From NCBI GenBank assembly GCA_016716305.1, contig JADJWP010000002.1:671001-735000 (forward strand): DNA of 64,000 nucleotides, given 5' to 3'. The DNA is from Chloracidobacterium sp. GTDB lineage: Bacteria; Acidobacteriota; Blastocatellia; Pyrinomonadales; Pyrinomonadaceae. Within the stretch, counting starts at the first letter, position 1. The number at the start of each line of letters is the position of its first letter. The position numbers were made by a program, and so were the translations under genes. Shown piece by piece: positions 45,948 to 53,519 of the stretch. The notes below the pieces were generated by a model. The model saw only the letters and a list, made by a program, of their open reading frames with translations. It was not told the origin of the DNA and did not search any database.

Positions 45948-45977
45948 ATCTTACGCCCGTTCTGTAAATTCTGTCAA
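45948..45977 (-). promoter_or_regulatory. Candidate sigma-70 promoter of the dcw cluster
   Basis: On the minus strand a perfect TTGACA (45977-45972) is followed after 18 bases by TAAGAT (45953-45948, four of six). It is oriented toward rsmH and would give a leader of about 255 bases. Confidence 0.45.
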
Positions 45978-46025
45978 GAGATAAAATGACGGATTACTTT
46001 AATCACTAGTTTAAGCAGTGCATTT

Positions 46026-46065
46026 GAAAACCTCGGGGGGTTTCGGTGCCCGAACCGACGTTTTC
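46026..46065. repeat. Stem-loop between dcw promoter and ZIP gene
   Basis: Arms GAAAACCTCGG (46026-46036) and CCGACGTTTTC (46055-46065) pair with one mismatch, and an inner stem TTCGG/CCGAA (46042-46046 with 46050-46054) extends it. It lies 42 bases before the ZIP gene. It could be a leader structure or an upstream terminator. Confidence 0.4.
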
Positions 46066-46107
46066 CTTTCGTGCGACAATACGGTAAAGTTGTGATTCGT
46101 TCGGTTT

Positions 46108-46908
46108 ATGGATCCCATCCTTCTGCAATTGATATTATTTGGGGCACTAGCGGCCGCCGCCAATGTCCTTGGCGGATTGATACTTTTTCCCTCACGGTTA
46201 CATTCAAACTACAAACCCGCCCTTAAATACCTTCTCGCTCTTGGAGCTGGTTTCATGTTGGCGGTCACGCTTTTTGAGATACTGCCGAAAACGATCTTGT
46301 TGTGGCAGGCCAAACATCCGGAATCGACCGGCAATCTGTATCCGCCAATGCTTCTGTTGCTTGCTGGCTACTTGCTTACTCAGTTTTTCGAGCATACGAT
46401 CGCCCCGCATTTTCACCTTGGAGAAGAGGTCCATTCTGATCATGTCATTTCGGCCAGGTCGGCCTACACCGGGGTTGGAGGCTTACTGATCCACACGTTC
46501 TTTGACGGTGTTTCGATCGCGGCGGCAACTCTGATCGATATTAAGATCGGTTTTCTGGTCTTTATCGCAGTATTTCTTCACAAATTCCCTGAGGGTTTTA
46601 CGATCGGATCGATGATCTTGGCCGCCGGCAAGGGTATTCGAGAAGTCATCGTTGCGACCTCGGTCATCGGTGCCGCGACTGTTTTGGGTGTTGCCGCGTT
46701 TTACGTTGTCGGCAACAACGTTGATGGCGCCGTTGCTTATGCGTTACCGGTTGCCGCGGGCGTCACACTGTACGTTGCTGCAAGCGACCTGATCCCCGAG
46801 GTCAACCATCACGGCGGAAAGCGTCCATTGGTTTCGCTTTCGGTATTCGGCGGTGTTGCGTTGTTTTTTCTTATCCACTTGGCGGTCCATGAGCTTTTCG
46901 AGCACTGA
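46108..46908 (+). CDS. ZIP-family divalent metal transporter
   Basis: 266 residues with about eight hydrophobic helices. The ZIP metal-binding helices are visible: LLIHTFFDGVSIAAATL (helix 4) and AVFLHKFPEGFTIGSMI (helix 5). A His-rich loop (EHTIAPHFHLGEEVHSDH, about 91-110) lies between helices 3 and 4. The C-terminal part has SDLIPEVNHHGGKR. It probably imports or equilibrates zinc or another divalent metal across the inner membrane. Confidence 0.88.
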   Translation: MDPILLQLILFGALAAAANVLGGLILFPSRLHSNYKPALKYLLALGAGFMLAVTLFEILPKTILLWQAKHPESTGNLYPPMLLLLAGYLLTQFFEHTIAPHFHLGEEVHSDHVISARSAYTGVGGLLIHTFFDGVSIAAATLIDIKIGFLVFIAVFLHKFPEGFTIGSMILAAGKGIREVIVATSVIGAATVLGVAAFYVVGNNVDGAVAYALPVAAGVTLYVAASDLIPEVNHHGGKRPLVSLSVFGGVALFFLIHLAVHELFEH

Positions 46909-46986
46909 TCGTGCCGAGGCCCCTAAAACAATGCGGAACTATTTGCCCGCTATTTCGTTAATTGTTATCGGAGGTGCTTTTCGACG

Positions 46987-47196
46987 ATGCGAGAGCCAAT
47001 TGTTGCAGGGATTTTGAGTCTTTTGGTGCCCGGTGTCGGTCAGATATACAACGGCCGTATCCTGATCGGCATTATCTGGTTGGTCTTGACCGGTGTTTCC
47101 TGGATCGGAACGGCCGGGTTATTGGGATGGGTGATCCATCTTATCTCGGCTTGGTGTGCATACAGCTATGCCAAGGATAACCCAGTGAGAGCGTAA
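46987..47196 (+). CDS. Small two-helix membrane protein (TM2-like)
   Basis: 69 residues with GGAGGTGC ahead of the ATG. Two or three hydrophobic segments begin with LSLLVPGVGQIYNGR, the pattern seen in TM2-domain-like and related small membrane proteins, followed by LIGIIWLVLTG and a C-terminal AYSYAKDN. The function is unknown. An intrinsic terminator follows. Confidence 0.68.
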   Translation: MREPIVAGILSLLVPGVGQIYNGRILIGIIWLVLTGVSWIGTAGLLGWVIHLISAWCAYSYAKDNPVRA

Positions 47197-47222
47197 AGTT
47201 ATCTTCATACAATCCTCCTCTT

Positions 47223-47253
47223 GCCCGCCGTCTAGTCAACTGCGGGCGTTTTT
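47223..47253 (+). terminator. Intrinsic terminator after the TM2-like gene
   Basis: GCCCGC (47223-47228) pairs with GCGGGC (47242-47247), followed by G and TTTTT. Confidence 0.75.
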
Positions 47254-47278
47254 ATGTTCGCCAAACTTGCCTAAATTG

Positions 47279-47284
47279 TATAAG
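47279..47284 (+). promoter_or_regulatory. Possible -10 element of the psd-pssA operon
   Basis: TATAAG (five of six) would place a transcript start near 47291, about 10 bases before the leader hairpin. The -35 is poor. Confidence 0.3.
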
Positions 47285-47300
47285 ATGTTCGAAAGCATCA

Positions 47301-47351
47301 AGAGGTTAGATATACAGAGGTCGGTTCATCATGCTTCTGTTTCTAACCTCT
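47301..47351 (+). promoter_or_regulatory. Long leader hairpin directly upstream of psd
   Basis: AGAGGTTAGA (47301-47310) pairs perfectly with TCTAACCTCT (47342-47351). Inside it ACAGAGG (47314-47320) pairs with CTTCTGT (47334-47340) with one G-U, around a 13-base loop. The 17 pairs are broken only by a 3x1 internal loop. It ends 8 bases before the psd ATG, and no T run follows. The only ribosome-site-like AGAGG nearby lies in the left arm. Confidence 0.65.
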
Positions 47352-47359
47352 AATTCATT

Positions 47360-47959
47360 ATGGTCAAAGAAGGTCTTCCGTTCTTGATAGTGCCGGCTAT
47401 CCTGGCATTGATCTTTGGTTACTTTCAGCTTTGGATCGTCGTTGCGGCATTCGTTATCGTTGCCGCGTTCATGGCCTACTTTTTCCGCGACCCGTTCCGC
47501 ACAGTTCCCGAAGGCGACGACATCATAGTATCGGCAGCGGATGGAAAGGTCACACGGGTCGAAGAGAATGAGGATGGCAAATTTGTCAGTGTTTTTCTTT
47601 CGCCGCTTGATGTTCATATCAACCGTTCACCGATCGCAGGGGTCATTGAAAAGGCCGATTACATACGTGGAAAGAAATTACCTGCGACAAGTAACGAGGC
47701 AAGCTTCACGAACGAGCGCAATTCGCTCACGATCCGGGGCTCGAAGGTCACTGTTGTATGTACACAGATCGCCGGCATCGTCGCGCGTCGGATCGTTTGT
47801 TGGAACAAGGTCGGCGATGAACTAGGTCTCGGTCAAAAATTCGGCCTGATCAAGTTTAGTTCAAGAACCGACCTTCTGATGCCATTGAATGTTGATGTTC
47901 TTGTGAGTGTGGGCGACCGCGTTGTGGGTGGTGAGACGATCATTGCCAGGATCAAATAA
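47360..47959 (+). CDS. psd: Phosphatidylserine decarboxylase, archaeal/short type
   Basis: 199 residues, the short form of the family. The N-terminal membrane segments (to about 42) are followed by FFRDPFRTVP, VSAADGKVTRV, FLSPLDVHINRSPIAG (catalytic-region His) and NERNSLTI. The self-cleavage region reads FGLIKFSSRTDLLMP; where most members have Gly-Ser, this one has Ser167-Ser168, and Ser168 would become the pyruvoyl group. It makes phosphatidylethanolamine. It is followed at once by pssA, its partner enzyme. Confidence 0.9.
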   Translation: MVKEGLPFLIVPAILALIFGYFQLWIVVAAFVIVAAFMAYFFRDPFRTVPEGDDIIVSAADGKVTRVEENEDGKFVSVFLSPLDVHINRSPIAGVIEKADYIRGKKLPATSNEASFTNERNSLTIRGSKVTVVCTQIAGIVARRIVCWNKVGDELGLGQKFGLIKFSSRTDLLMPLNVDVLVSVGDRVVGGETIIARIK

Positions 47960-47963
47960 CCCG

Positions 47964-48827
47964 ATGGAAAACGAAGAGCCGAAATCGGTTCACAAGGGAA
48001 TTAAAAAAGGCCTTTATGTGATACCGACCGCGTTTACGGCGGGCAACATCGCTTGCGGATTTCTTGCCGTGCTCTGGTCGATCCGCGGCTTTCACCTGGT
48101 GTTTACAGATCCGGTAGCGGCGTCAGGATATTTTAATTACGCGGCGGTTGCGATCGGCCTTGCCATACTCTTCGATACACTCGATGGCCGCGTTGCGCGA
48201 ATGACAAAAACGGCGACCGAGATCGGTGTCCAGTTCGACTCGCTGGCCGACGTCCTCACTTTCGGTATAGCTCCCACTTCGCTTATCTTCAGTTGGGCGT
48301 TTGCTCCGACTTTTGCCGAAAATACCTCGGAATACGGATTCGGCGTATTTTTACTGTTCATGTATATCATGTGCGGCGCGTTTCGGCTTGCAAGGTTCAA
48401 TATCCAGTCAACACGACCGCGGGTGCTGATCGAGGGCACTCCGAAACTGGACAAAAAGAACTTTGTTGGACTGCCAATTCCACCGGCCGCCGGTCTGCTC
48501 GCTTCGATCGTGCATTTTTCTCCAATGCCGCTGAGTTCGCACGGCCAAGGACTTTCTAGCTTTTACGCGCTTTTGATGATGGTTCTGATCGCCGTGCTGG
48601 GTGTTCTTATGGTAAGCACACTAAGATACACAAGCTTCAAATCGGCCGGTGCCGGCAGACGCAATCTTTATCTGGTATTGGTGATCGCTGCGGTTGGGAT
48701 GCTGATTTGGCTATACTCAGAATACGTACTCCTGATACTCTCGGCGGCCTATGTATCACACGGCATTGTCTGGCACATCCTGACTCTTTTCCGGCGGCCC
48801 ACTGAGGAAAAACCGGCGGAAGCGTAG
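47964..48827 (+). CDS. pssA: CDP-diacylglycerol-serine O-phosphatidyltransferase
   Basis: 287 residues from the ATG at 47964, 4 bases after the psd stop; a longer frame overlapping psd is unlikely. The CDP-alcohol phosphatidyltransferase signature is complete: DGRVARMTKTATEIGVQFDSLAD (DGxxAR...GxxxDxxxD, about 79-101). About eight membrane helices follow. It makes phosphatidylserine, the Psd substrate, so the pair encodes the full route from CDP-diacylglycerol to phosphatidylethanolamine. Confidence 0.93.
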   Translation: MENEEPKSVHKGIKKGLYVIPTAFTAGNIACGFLAVLWSIRGFHLVFTDPVAASGYFNYAAVAIGLAILFDTLDGRVARMTKTATEIGVQFDSLADVLTFGIAPTSLIFSWAFAPTFAENTSEYGFGVFLLFMYIMCGAFRLARFNIQSTRPRVLIEGTPKLDKKNFVGLPIPPAAGLLASIVHFSPMPLSSHGQGLSSFYALLMMVLIAVLGVLMVSTLRYTSFKSAGAGRRNLYLVLVIAAVGMLIWLYSEYVLLILSAAYVSHGIVWHILTLFRRPTEEKPAEA

Positions 48828-48872
48828 TACCCTAGGTCAACAACCTGTCATCCAATCGCATCCCGCGAGACA

Positions 48873-50264
48873 CTATTCATGTACACGTTTAAATTCGGCG
48901 ATCGTCGGCTTCTGCAGATCATCAAGCGACCGCCGAGGCGTACGACGCATGCGTCGGTGACGATCGGTTGCATCCTCTACATCGTCTTTGTAAGAGAAAC
49001 CCGCCGCGATCAACAGCGTCAATAGCAGTAGAAACAAAAGTGCAACGGCGGTCGTGTGGAGCACGAAATCAAAAATACTGTGAACCAGCAAGGCAGAGAT
49101 CCCAGAAAAAGCGCCGATAGCGATGCCTCGTCTATAAGTAATATCTATCTGCGATGATCTCAAACCCGTTCTGATGACGAGCCACAGAAACCCGACACCG
49201 ATCAAAAATCCGATAATCCCACCGTCCGCAACAACCTGTAAATAATCGTTATGGGCCTGTTCGACCCGTTCGAGCCCGCTGTACGAGTCAAAGGCAGTGT
49301 ACGCCACGCCAAATGCTCCAAAGCCGGCACCGAATGGCATGTGAGCTCCGATCACGCGTATGGCAACGCCCCAAATATGCAGCCGATCGGTAGTTAAATC
49401 CTTTGAAGCCGAGGTTTCGGCGATTCTTGTAAGCGATGTATCGCCGCCAACAAAGAAAGCACCGCCTGTGATCGCGGCGATCAGGGCGATCGCCAGCCCC
49501 AGCCGGAGCACGATGTTTCGCTTTGTCCGCGAGCCAAGAGTAAGAATAACAAGCAGTATCAATTGACTAATGAACGCAACGAGCCCGCCGCGCGACCCGC
49601 TTAATAACAATGCCGCCCCCATCAATGCAATAGCGGTCACGTAGAGCAATCGTTTATCGCGCGTGACGGCGCCTGCAAACAAGAGGCCGAGCGGTATCGA
49701 AAGCGTCATCTCCATGAACGCCGCAAAATTGTGGCGATTTACGAAAGAACCGAACGGGACCGCAAACCGAGTTTCGTAGATGCCGTATATCCTGTCAGGA
49801 CTAAGTACCGACTGCAGAACTGCGAAAAACGCAAAGCCAAATCCAAAGACCGTTACGAGCATAGCCGCACGTCGAATTCGTGCGGCGCTGTCCAACAAAA
49901 CAAGTGATGCAGAGAAAAAGAACGCTAAAGCAAAGAACTGTATGGCCGTCAGTTTCGTGGAAAACGGGTCGACCGAGATCGTTCGTGGTATTCCGTTCAC
50001 TCCGGCGATATCTGCGATCGATCCGAAGGGTAAGATCTGAATAAGACTATAAATCGCAACGGCGAATAGCGGCAGCTGCAATACGCTCGGGCTGATCCGT
50101 ACAACGCCCGACTTGACGGCATCGACTACCCAAAGGACCATCAATGACGCTACGGCTAAATAAAATATGACAATGACCGGTTGATGCACGCCACCATAAG
50201 CCAGAGTCGTGAAGGCCACGATCCCAAACATCAATACAAATGCTGTTTTGTTCGCCCAGGTCAT
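48873..50264 (-). CDS. O-antigen ligase / Wzy-type membrane protein
   Basis: 463 residues with about 11 membrane helices. The Wzy_C-type large periplasmic loop holds the recognisable VEQAHNDYLQVVADGGIIGFLIGVGFL segment (about 315-342), and RLHIWGVAIRVIGAHMPFGAGFGAF precedes it. Such proteins polymerise or ligate surface polysaccharide on the outer face of the inner membrane. It has a cytoplasmic basic C-terminus. It lies 36 bases after the TPR gene in a small polysaccharide group. Confidence 0.83.
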   Translation of the reverse strand: MTWANKTAFVLMFGIVAFTTLAYGGVHQPVIVIFYLAVASLMVLWVVDAVKSGVVRISPSVLQLPLFAVAIYSLIQILPFGSIADIAGVNGIPRTISVDPFSTKLTAIQFFALAFFFSASLVLLDSAARIRRAAMLVTVFGFGFAFFAVLQSVLSPDRIYGIYETRFAVPFGSFVNRHNFAAFMEMTLSIPLGLLFAGAVTRDKRLLYVTAIALMGAALLLSGSRGGLVAFISQLILLVILTLGSRTKRNIVLRLGLAIALIAAITGGAFFVGGDTSLTRIAETSASKDLTTDRLHIWGVAIRVIGAHMPFGAGFGAFGVAYTAFDSYSGLERVEQAHNDYLQVVADGGIIGFLIGVGFLWLVIRTGLRSSQIDITYRRGIAIGAFSGISALLVHSIFDFVLHTTAVALLFLLLLTLLIAAGFSYKDDVEDATDRHRRMRRTPRRSLDDLQKPTIAEFKRVHE

Positions 50265-50300
50265 TCTTTGATCGGTCTTCCGAAAGATGTCGTCGTCTGC

Positions 50301-51593
50301 TCAACGCCGGGAGAGAGCGAAATCGTCATACCAGAACGTTCCGGCGATCGGACACTCGCCGCCACAAAACGTCCGGGCAGTACGTATCGAGATGCCGGTG
50401 CAATCGGCCGGCACAGTAAAATCAATTGTCTTTTGTTCCCAATCGGACGTGCCGTTCGCAAACGGCTCGGTCGCACCGAGAATGGCGCCGTCATTCATAT
50501 TGGTCACCTGCAAGATGGGTGGGCCGCCACTTCGCAGATTCTCGGTCCGAACCCAAAACGTAAGCCGGTAATCGGTACCGGATTCCACCGCAATGATCTG
50601 AACTACGTTGTGCAATTCCGGCTTGATGTAGCCCTTAAAAGTGACCTTAAGACTCCTGGCACCCTCTCTTTTCACTCCAGAATCGACCGACGCCTCGAAG
50701 CGCGCATCGCCGCGATAGACGTTCCAGCCAAACAACGTATCGTCCGGACTGCCGAGAAATTTCTCAAATCCCCCGTTTGAAACAGCGCCGATGGATGCCT
50801 CCGGATCGATTCCGGCCTGCTTCGCGAATTCTAGCGCTTCGCGAAACGATAGTTTGTCGTAGAGACCTTGAGCCATTATCCGCGGCAAACGCGGATCAGC
50901 CGCTTTTTGCTCTTCACTGAGCAAGTTCCAATTTCGAAGCGCGTCTGCGGCGGCACCGCGAACTGCATAGAACATTGCAAGACTCGACCTGATGTCCGGG
51001 GCATCGCCAGCGAGCTTTTCGACCATCGATGGATCTTTCCCGAAATAATCCCATGCGAGTGCAAATACCTGTTCGCGATACACGCTGCTTTTTTCGGTTG
51101 TCTTTATGAGTTCGGCGAATGCTTCGTCAGTCCGGCGCTGCCGAAGATAAAAGTTACCAAGCTGCCAACGCGGAAAAGTGTAAGCCGGCGCCAGTTCGAC
51201 CGCTCGAAGCAATGCACGTTCAGCCTCTGCCGGCCTTTCTGTCTGTTCGTAGGCTCGGCCAAGTTCGATCCACCAGCGAAAGTCGTTCGGTGCGATGCGT
51301 ACAATGTTCTCGATCAACCGTGTCGATGTCTCAAAGCTCTCTGTACCGAAGTTCTCGCGCTCCTTGCTTGCCAATAACCAAATAGCAAAGGGATCGGAAG
51401 GTGAAATACCAACGGCAAGCTCGGCGATCTCGCGAGCGTCCGGTTGATTCACTTGCGTGATCTCTGCAAAGAGATTGCCGATCTGCCAGCGCACCCCGAA
51501 CCAAACGAACAAGATCGCGATGACGATCGTTAAGATGATGGTCGCGCGTGCCGCAAATGAACTCGTTTCTAAAATTATTAGTGGACTGTTCAA
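50301..51593 (-). CDS. Membrane-anchored TPR protein with C-terminal CBM-like domain
   Basis: 430 residues. One N-terminal helix (about 12-33) is followed by TPR-type repeats (about 45-250; WWIELGRAYEQTERPAEAER, FPRWQLGNFYLRQRRTDEAF). A C-terminal beta-sandwich of carbohydrate-binding-module type begins NGGFEKFLGSPDDTLFGWNV and includes GARSLKVTFKGYIKPELHNV, YRLTFWVRTENL and the closing WYDDFALSR. It is probably periplasmic and acts with the neighbouring ligase in polysaccharide assembly or secretion. Confidence 0.78.
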   Translation of the reverse strand: MNSPLIILETSSFAARATIILTIVIAILFVWFGVRWQIGNLFAEITQVNQPDAREIAELAVGISPSDPFAIWLLASKERENFGTESFETSTRLIENIVRIAPNDFRWWIELGRAYEQTERPAEAERALLRAVELAPAYTFPRWQLGNFYLRQRRTDEAFAELIKTTEKSSVYREQVFALAWDYFGKDPSMVEKLAGDAPDIRSSLAMFYAVRGAAADALRNWNLLSEEQKAADPRLPRIMAQGLYDKLSFREALEFAKQAGIDPEASIGAVSNGGFEKFLGSPDDTLFGWNVYRGDARFEASVDSGVKREGARSLKVTFKGYIKPELHNVVQIIAVESGTDYRLTFWVRTENLRSGGPPILQVTNMNDGAILGATEPFANGTSDWEQKTIDFTVPADCTGISIRTARTFCGGECPIAGTFWYDDFALSRR

Positions 51594-51599
51594 CGGTTC

Positions 51600-52724
51600 T
51601 TAATTCTCTCTACGATAAAAGCGGCCGATCGTCTCGACCACATATTCCTGTTGATCGGCTCGCAACTCCGGATAAATCGGCAACGCGAGCGTCTCGGCGG
51701 CTGCCCTTTCCGATTCCGGAAAGTCGCCCTTACTATGACCGACGAAAGCGAAACACTCCTGCAAGTGAAGCGGAACGGGGTAATAGATATCGGTTCCGAC
51801 GCCGTTTTCGGACAAATATTCGCGCAAAGCATCCCGAAAATTCGGGACGCGGATCACGTACTGATTGTAAATATGCCGGCACGCTTCCCTTTCAACCGGC
51901 AGACCTATTTCCTTGGTCAATCCGAAATCCGAGAACAGCTGCCGGTATCGAAGCGCGTTTGCCCTGCGGGCATCTGACCACGCATCAAGGTGAGGTAATT
52001 TAACGCGCAGTATCGCACCCTGAAATCCGTCGAGACGCGAATTAAGTCCGACCCATTTATGGTAATAGCGCTCCTTTGAACCGTGAACGCGTAGCGCGAG
52101 CAGCTTCTCGGCTATCCTGTCGTCGCTCGTGGTCATGAATCCACCGTCGCCCATCCCGCCGAGATTTTTTGAAGGATAAAATGAAAAGCAGCCGATCTCG
52201 CTCATCGCTCCAGCCCGAACGCCATTTTCGTCGGCCCCGATCGCTTGTGCCGCATCTTCAATAACCGGAACACCGTGCCGTTTGGCAACCTCGTTAAGTG
52301 CCGCCATATCAGTGCACTGTCCGAAAAGATGAACAGGCTGAATGGCCTTTGTCCGTTCGCCTATTTTTGCTTCGACCTGCGAAACATCAAGGTTGTATGT
52401 GAGCGGATCGATGTCAACGAATACCGGGGTGGCTCCGACACGGGTGACCGCACTGACCGTCGCAAAAAAACTATACGGGGTCGTGATCACCTCGTCTCCC
52501 GGGCCGACATCAAGAGCCATCATGGCAAGAAGAAGAGCATCACTTCCGGACGCACATCCGATCGCATACTTTGTACCGCAATAGCCGGCAAGCTCGCATT
52601 CAAGCTCAGCAACCTCGCTCCCAAGGATAAATGCGTTGGTGTCGAGTACGCGGCCAAGCGCAGCTTCGATCTGAGACCTCAGGGCTGCGTTCTGTTCTTT
52701 GATATCCAGGAGCGGAACATTCAT
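51600..52724 (-). CDS. DegT/DnrJ/EryC1/StrS sugar aminotransferase
   Basis: 374 residues from the ATG at 52724 (an earlier in-frame codon is only TTG). Features are NVPLLDIKEQNAALRSQIE, GTKYAIGCASGSDALLLAM (PLP phosphate loop), VEDAAQAIGA (Asp contacting the PLP ring) and FSFYPSKNLGGMGDGG with the PLP Lys. It transaminates nucleotide-linked keto-sugars for surface polysaccharide. It is 6 bases upstream of the TPR gene. Confidence 0.92.
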   Translation of the reverse strand: MNVPLLDIKEQNAALRSQIEAALGRVLDTNAFILGSEVAELECELAGYCGTKYAIGCASGSDALLLAMMALDVGPGDEVITTPYSFFATVSAVTRVGATPVFVDIDPLTYNLDVSQVEAKIGERTKAIQPVHLFGQCTDMAALNEVAKRHGVPVIEDAAQAIGADENGVRAGAMSEIGCFSFYPSKNLGGMGDGGFMTTSDDRIAEKLLALRVHGSKERYYHKWVGLNSRLDGFQGAILRVKLPHLDAWSDARRANALRYRQLFSDFGLTKEIGLPVEREACRHIYNQYVIRVPNFRDALREYLSENGVGTDIYYPVPLHLQECFAFVGHSKGDFPESERAAAETLALPIYPELRADQQEYVVETIGRFYRREN

Positions 52725-52804
52725 CGGCTTCTTTGACAAAATCAAATCTTACCGAAACTCCGGTCGATTTGCATTTTTCGACCGTGCATTTTAGCCTAGC
52801 CTGA

Positions 52805-53461
52805 ATGTTGCGAGATAAAACTAAACAGGCCGCTGAGATCATAAATCGGCTCGCGAAGGCCTATCCTGATGCACACTGCGCGCTCGATCATTCCAATGCA
52901 TTCGAATTGCTGGTCGCTACGATATTGTCAGCTCAATGCACAGATGAACGAGTAAACATCGTAACTGCGAACCTTTTTCGCAAATACCGAGGCCCCCGCG
53001 ATTTCATCGCCGTATCGCAGCAAGAACTTGAAAAAGACATCCATTCGACGGGCTTTTTCCGTAACAAAGCAAAGAACATAAAAGCTGCGTGTGAAAGGAT
53101 CGTAGAGACGTTCGGAGGTGAGGTGCCAAAGACAATGGATGAGCTGCTGACACTCGGAGGGGTTGCCCGCAAAACGGCTAACGTCGTGCTCGGCAACGCT
53201 TACGGCATCGCGTCGGGCGTTGTCGTCGACACACATGTCTCCCGGCTGTCTCAGCGGCTCGGATTGACAACTGAAAAGACGGCCGAAAAGATCGAACGCG
53301 ATCTCGAACGACTCGTGCCGCGCAAACACTGGATAATGTTTCCGCACTGGCTCATCACTCACGGACGCCGGATATGTAACGCTCGCAAGCCAAAATGTAC
53401 GGAATGCATTCTAGCAAACATATGCCCGAGCCGAGAGCTCTTTGACCCAGCGGCAAAATAG
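52805..53461 (+). CDS. nth: Endonuclease III (DNA glycosylase/AP lyase)
   Basis: 218 residues. The helix-hairpin-helix LLTLGGVARKTANVVLG carries catalytic Lys123, and Asp142 lies in VVVDTHVSRLSQRLGL. The [4Fe-4S] cluster ligands are Cys191, Cys198, Cys201 and Cys207. It removes oxidised pyrimidines in base excision repair. It stands alone, divergent from the DegT gene. Confidence 0.96.
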   Translation: MLRDKTKQAAEIINRLAKAYPDAHCALDHSNAFELLVATILSAQCTDERVNIVTANLFRKYRGPRDFIAVSQQELEKDIHSTGFFRNKAKNIKAACERIVETFGGEVPKTMDELLTLGGVARKTANVVLGNAYGIASGVVVDTHVSRLSQRLGLTTEKTAEKIERDLERLVPRKHWIMFPHWLITHGRRICNARKPKCTECILANICPSRELFDPAAK

Positions 53462-53519
53462 AATGAGGCCGCCGCATTCGACGACCTCGCACGAAAGACC
53501 TCGAACGGTCGAACGCGTC

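Larger units (their letters stand above)
45687..46107. other. Intergenic region upstream of the dcw cluster (no mraZ)
   Basis: About 420 bases without a gene. From low to high coordinate it holds a tandem octamer (45866-45881), a candidate minus-strand promoter (45948-45977) and a stem-loop (46026-46065). It is too short for a full mraZ plus leader, and neither strand shows a MraZ-like frame. Confidence 0.7.
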
